From Pictodentalium vernedei (lineage: Eukaryota; Mollusca; Scaphopoda; Dentaliida; Dentaliidae), in assembly GCA_031216915.1 (NCBI GenBank), contig CM062296.1:454212287-454276286 (forward strand): a DNA stretch of 64,000 nt. Reading direction: 5' to 3'. The position numbers and the translations under genes were made by a program. The notes below the pieces were generated by a model that saw only the letters and a program-made list of their open reading frames with translations, had not been told where the DNA came from and searched no databases. Positions 62,960 to 64,000 of the stretch are shown in pieces. Each line of letters starts with the position of its first letter. The stretch's first letter is position 1.

Positions 62960-64000
62960 TGATAATGTTATAAGATATGCTTTGCTCATAGTGACGACTA
63001 GACTGTTCGGAAAAGTTGAAGAGCAAACTGAGACAAGTTAAAGAAATTAGAATTACGAAAACTCACTTAGCTTCAGAAGAATTTATCCCAAAGTGTCTGA
63101 CAGTACTCTTGTGAACAGATCACCTGGAAATACAAGCAGTATGCCTGTTGATAGAACTTGGGTCTTTAAAGTCATGTAGGCCTATGGCCTATTTGTAACC
63201 ACTCTGCACTGGAAAGGGGGGGGGGGGGGGGGCGTTTTTCAATCAACATTCCAAAATTATTGTTTATTTAATCGTAGAATAATACGAATATACGTGCCAT
63301 TTTCCAAAACAAGAACCCCCCCCCCCCCCCCCTTCCTCAAAAACCCAATTTGTGACCACTAAGTCATGATTTCAAAATCTTGTGGGAGGGGGGGGGGGGG
63401 GGAGGTGGGGGGGGGGGGGTGTTGGTCAAAATATTCAGGGGACTGTTTGAATTGGGACGGTCGGGGTGAAATCGTTTGCCATCCTTATGGCCTGGATGCT
63501 GAAGGTCGGTTTGGATCAAATAGAAGGGACGGTTCAGATCAAAACGATGGGGTCGATTTGGCCAGGGGATGCTCTGAGCGATTCCCATCGTACTGAATAG
63601 CATGTCGCAGCCCACTGTGTTTGTTATTATTGGGTGTAGCTAGTGATATGAACAAGGCCTCAAAAAGGAAAGAGAAGGTTTTAAATGATACTGGAAATTT
63701 GCTGCGCATTGCTCGTTGAAAATTCAGTTGGGAGACTGAGCGGTATTATTCACAGATATTAATTGATAAAATGTTGGTGTCAAAACAATTTTATTAAGAC
63801 GATTATCCGATTTGGCAGCGACTTTGATTTCACTGTCTGGGCTTCTTGTAAAAATTGAAACTGGTCATTTCGACAATTTTTCAGCATTTTTTCTTTGATT
63901 GTCACCACTAATTTACCAGGCGAATCTGATTCAAAATGATATTGACAGATGTTCGAGTCCAGTTACAACACATTTCTTTTCCTAATTATATGTGTCGGAG
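62960..64000. other. No gene; G and C runs
   Basis: G runs at about 63,217-63,232 and 63,386-63,419 and a C run at about 63,315-63,332. The frames at 63,364-63,615 encode Pro or Gly runs from these tracts. Nothing else recognised. Confidence 0.5.

Overview
This is eukaryotic nuclear DNA, most likely from a marine invertebrate. The repeat types (a Polinton, DIRS, CR1-like and RNase H-bearing LINEs, tandem-repeat-cored 'pearl'-like elements, 5S-headed and tRNA-headed SINEs) would fit a lophotrochozoan such as a mollusc, but that assignment is a low-confidence inference. I recognise no ordinary host gene. Almost everything I can explain is transposable-element DNA, much of it nested, with long A+T-rich unannotated stretches between.

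Region by region: (1) 1-4.1 kb holds small TIR elements (MITEs), one with a perfect 113-bp palindrome, and a 5'-truncated SINE. (2) 4.1-10.7 kb is a decayed LINE (RT plus RNase H) interrupted by two copies of the same TTAA-flanked MITE and by a roughly 3.4-kb degenerate tandem array. (3) 10.7-16.2 kb has short tandem repeats, two more MITEs, and two fragments of one LINE family lying tail to tail. (4) 16.5-17.9 kb is a dead Tc1/mariner copy. (5) 18,093-37,677 is a full-length Polinton/Maverick with 6-bp target duplications (GACAAT) and TIRs of about 658 bp. (6) 40.0-47.3 kb has two further Tc1/mariner relics, a foldback element with arms of about 700 bp whose empty site survives nearby, and a 5S-headed SINE. 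(7) 47,374-58,556 is a nest: a tandem-repeat element split by an hAT element, which contains an hAT BED exon and a DIRS retrotransposon. (8) 58.6-64 kb is largely unannotated, with one hAT-like MITE nested in another.

The Polinton is the centrepiece. On the minus strand, from right to left, it carries: protein-primed DNA polymerase B with N-terminal zinc fingers; a PC4-domain protein; an FtsK/HerA-type packaging ATPase; two small conserved unknowns; a retroviral-type integrase with a chromodomain; the single jelly-roll penton-like protein; a small basic Gly-rich protein; the double jelly-roll major capsid protein; an adenain-type protease; a 68-residue unknown; and, next to the left TIR, a BIR+RING inhibitor-of-apoptosis protein. 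The capsid, protease, PC4-like and IAP reading frames are open. The integrase (one in-frame stop), the ATPase (one frameshift) and the polymerase (one stop, one frameshift, one SINE insertion, one LINE insertion) are broken. Together these genes would make a protein-primed, self-replicating, integrating element able to form a virion. This copy is dead, but apparently not for long.

The features most worth a second look are the IAP gene, a 130-bp promoter block shared between polB and the PC4-like gene, a cluster of host-type transcription-factor motifs in the Polinton TIRs, and a SINE family whose members share one body but carry either a tRNA head or a 5S rRNA head.
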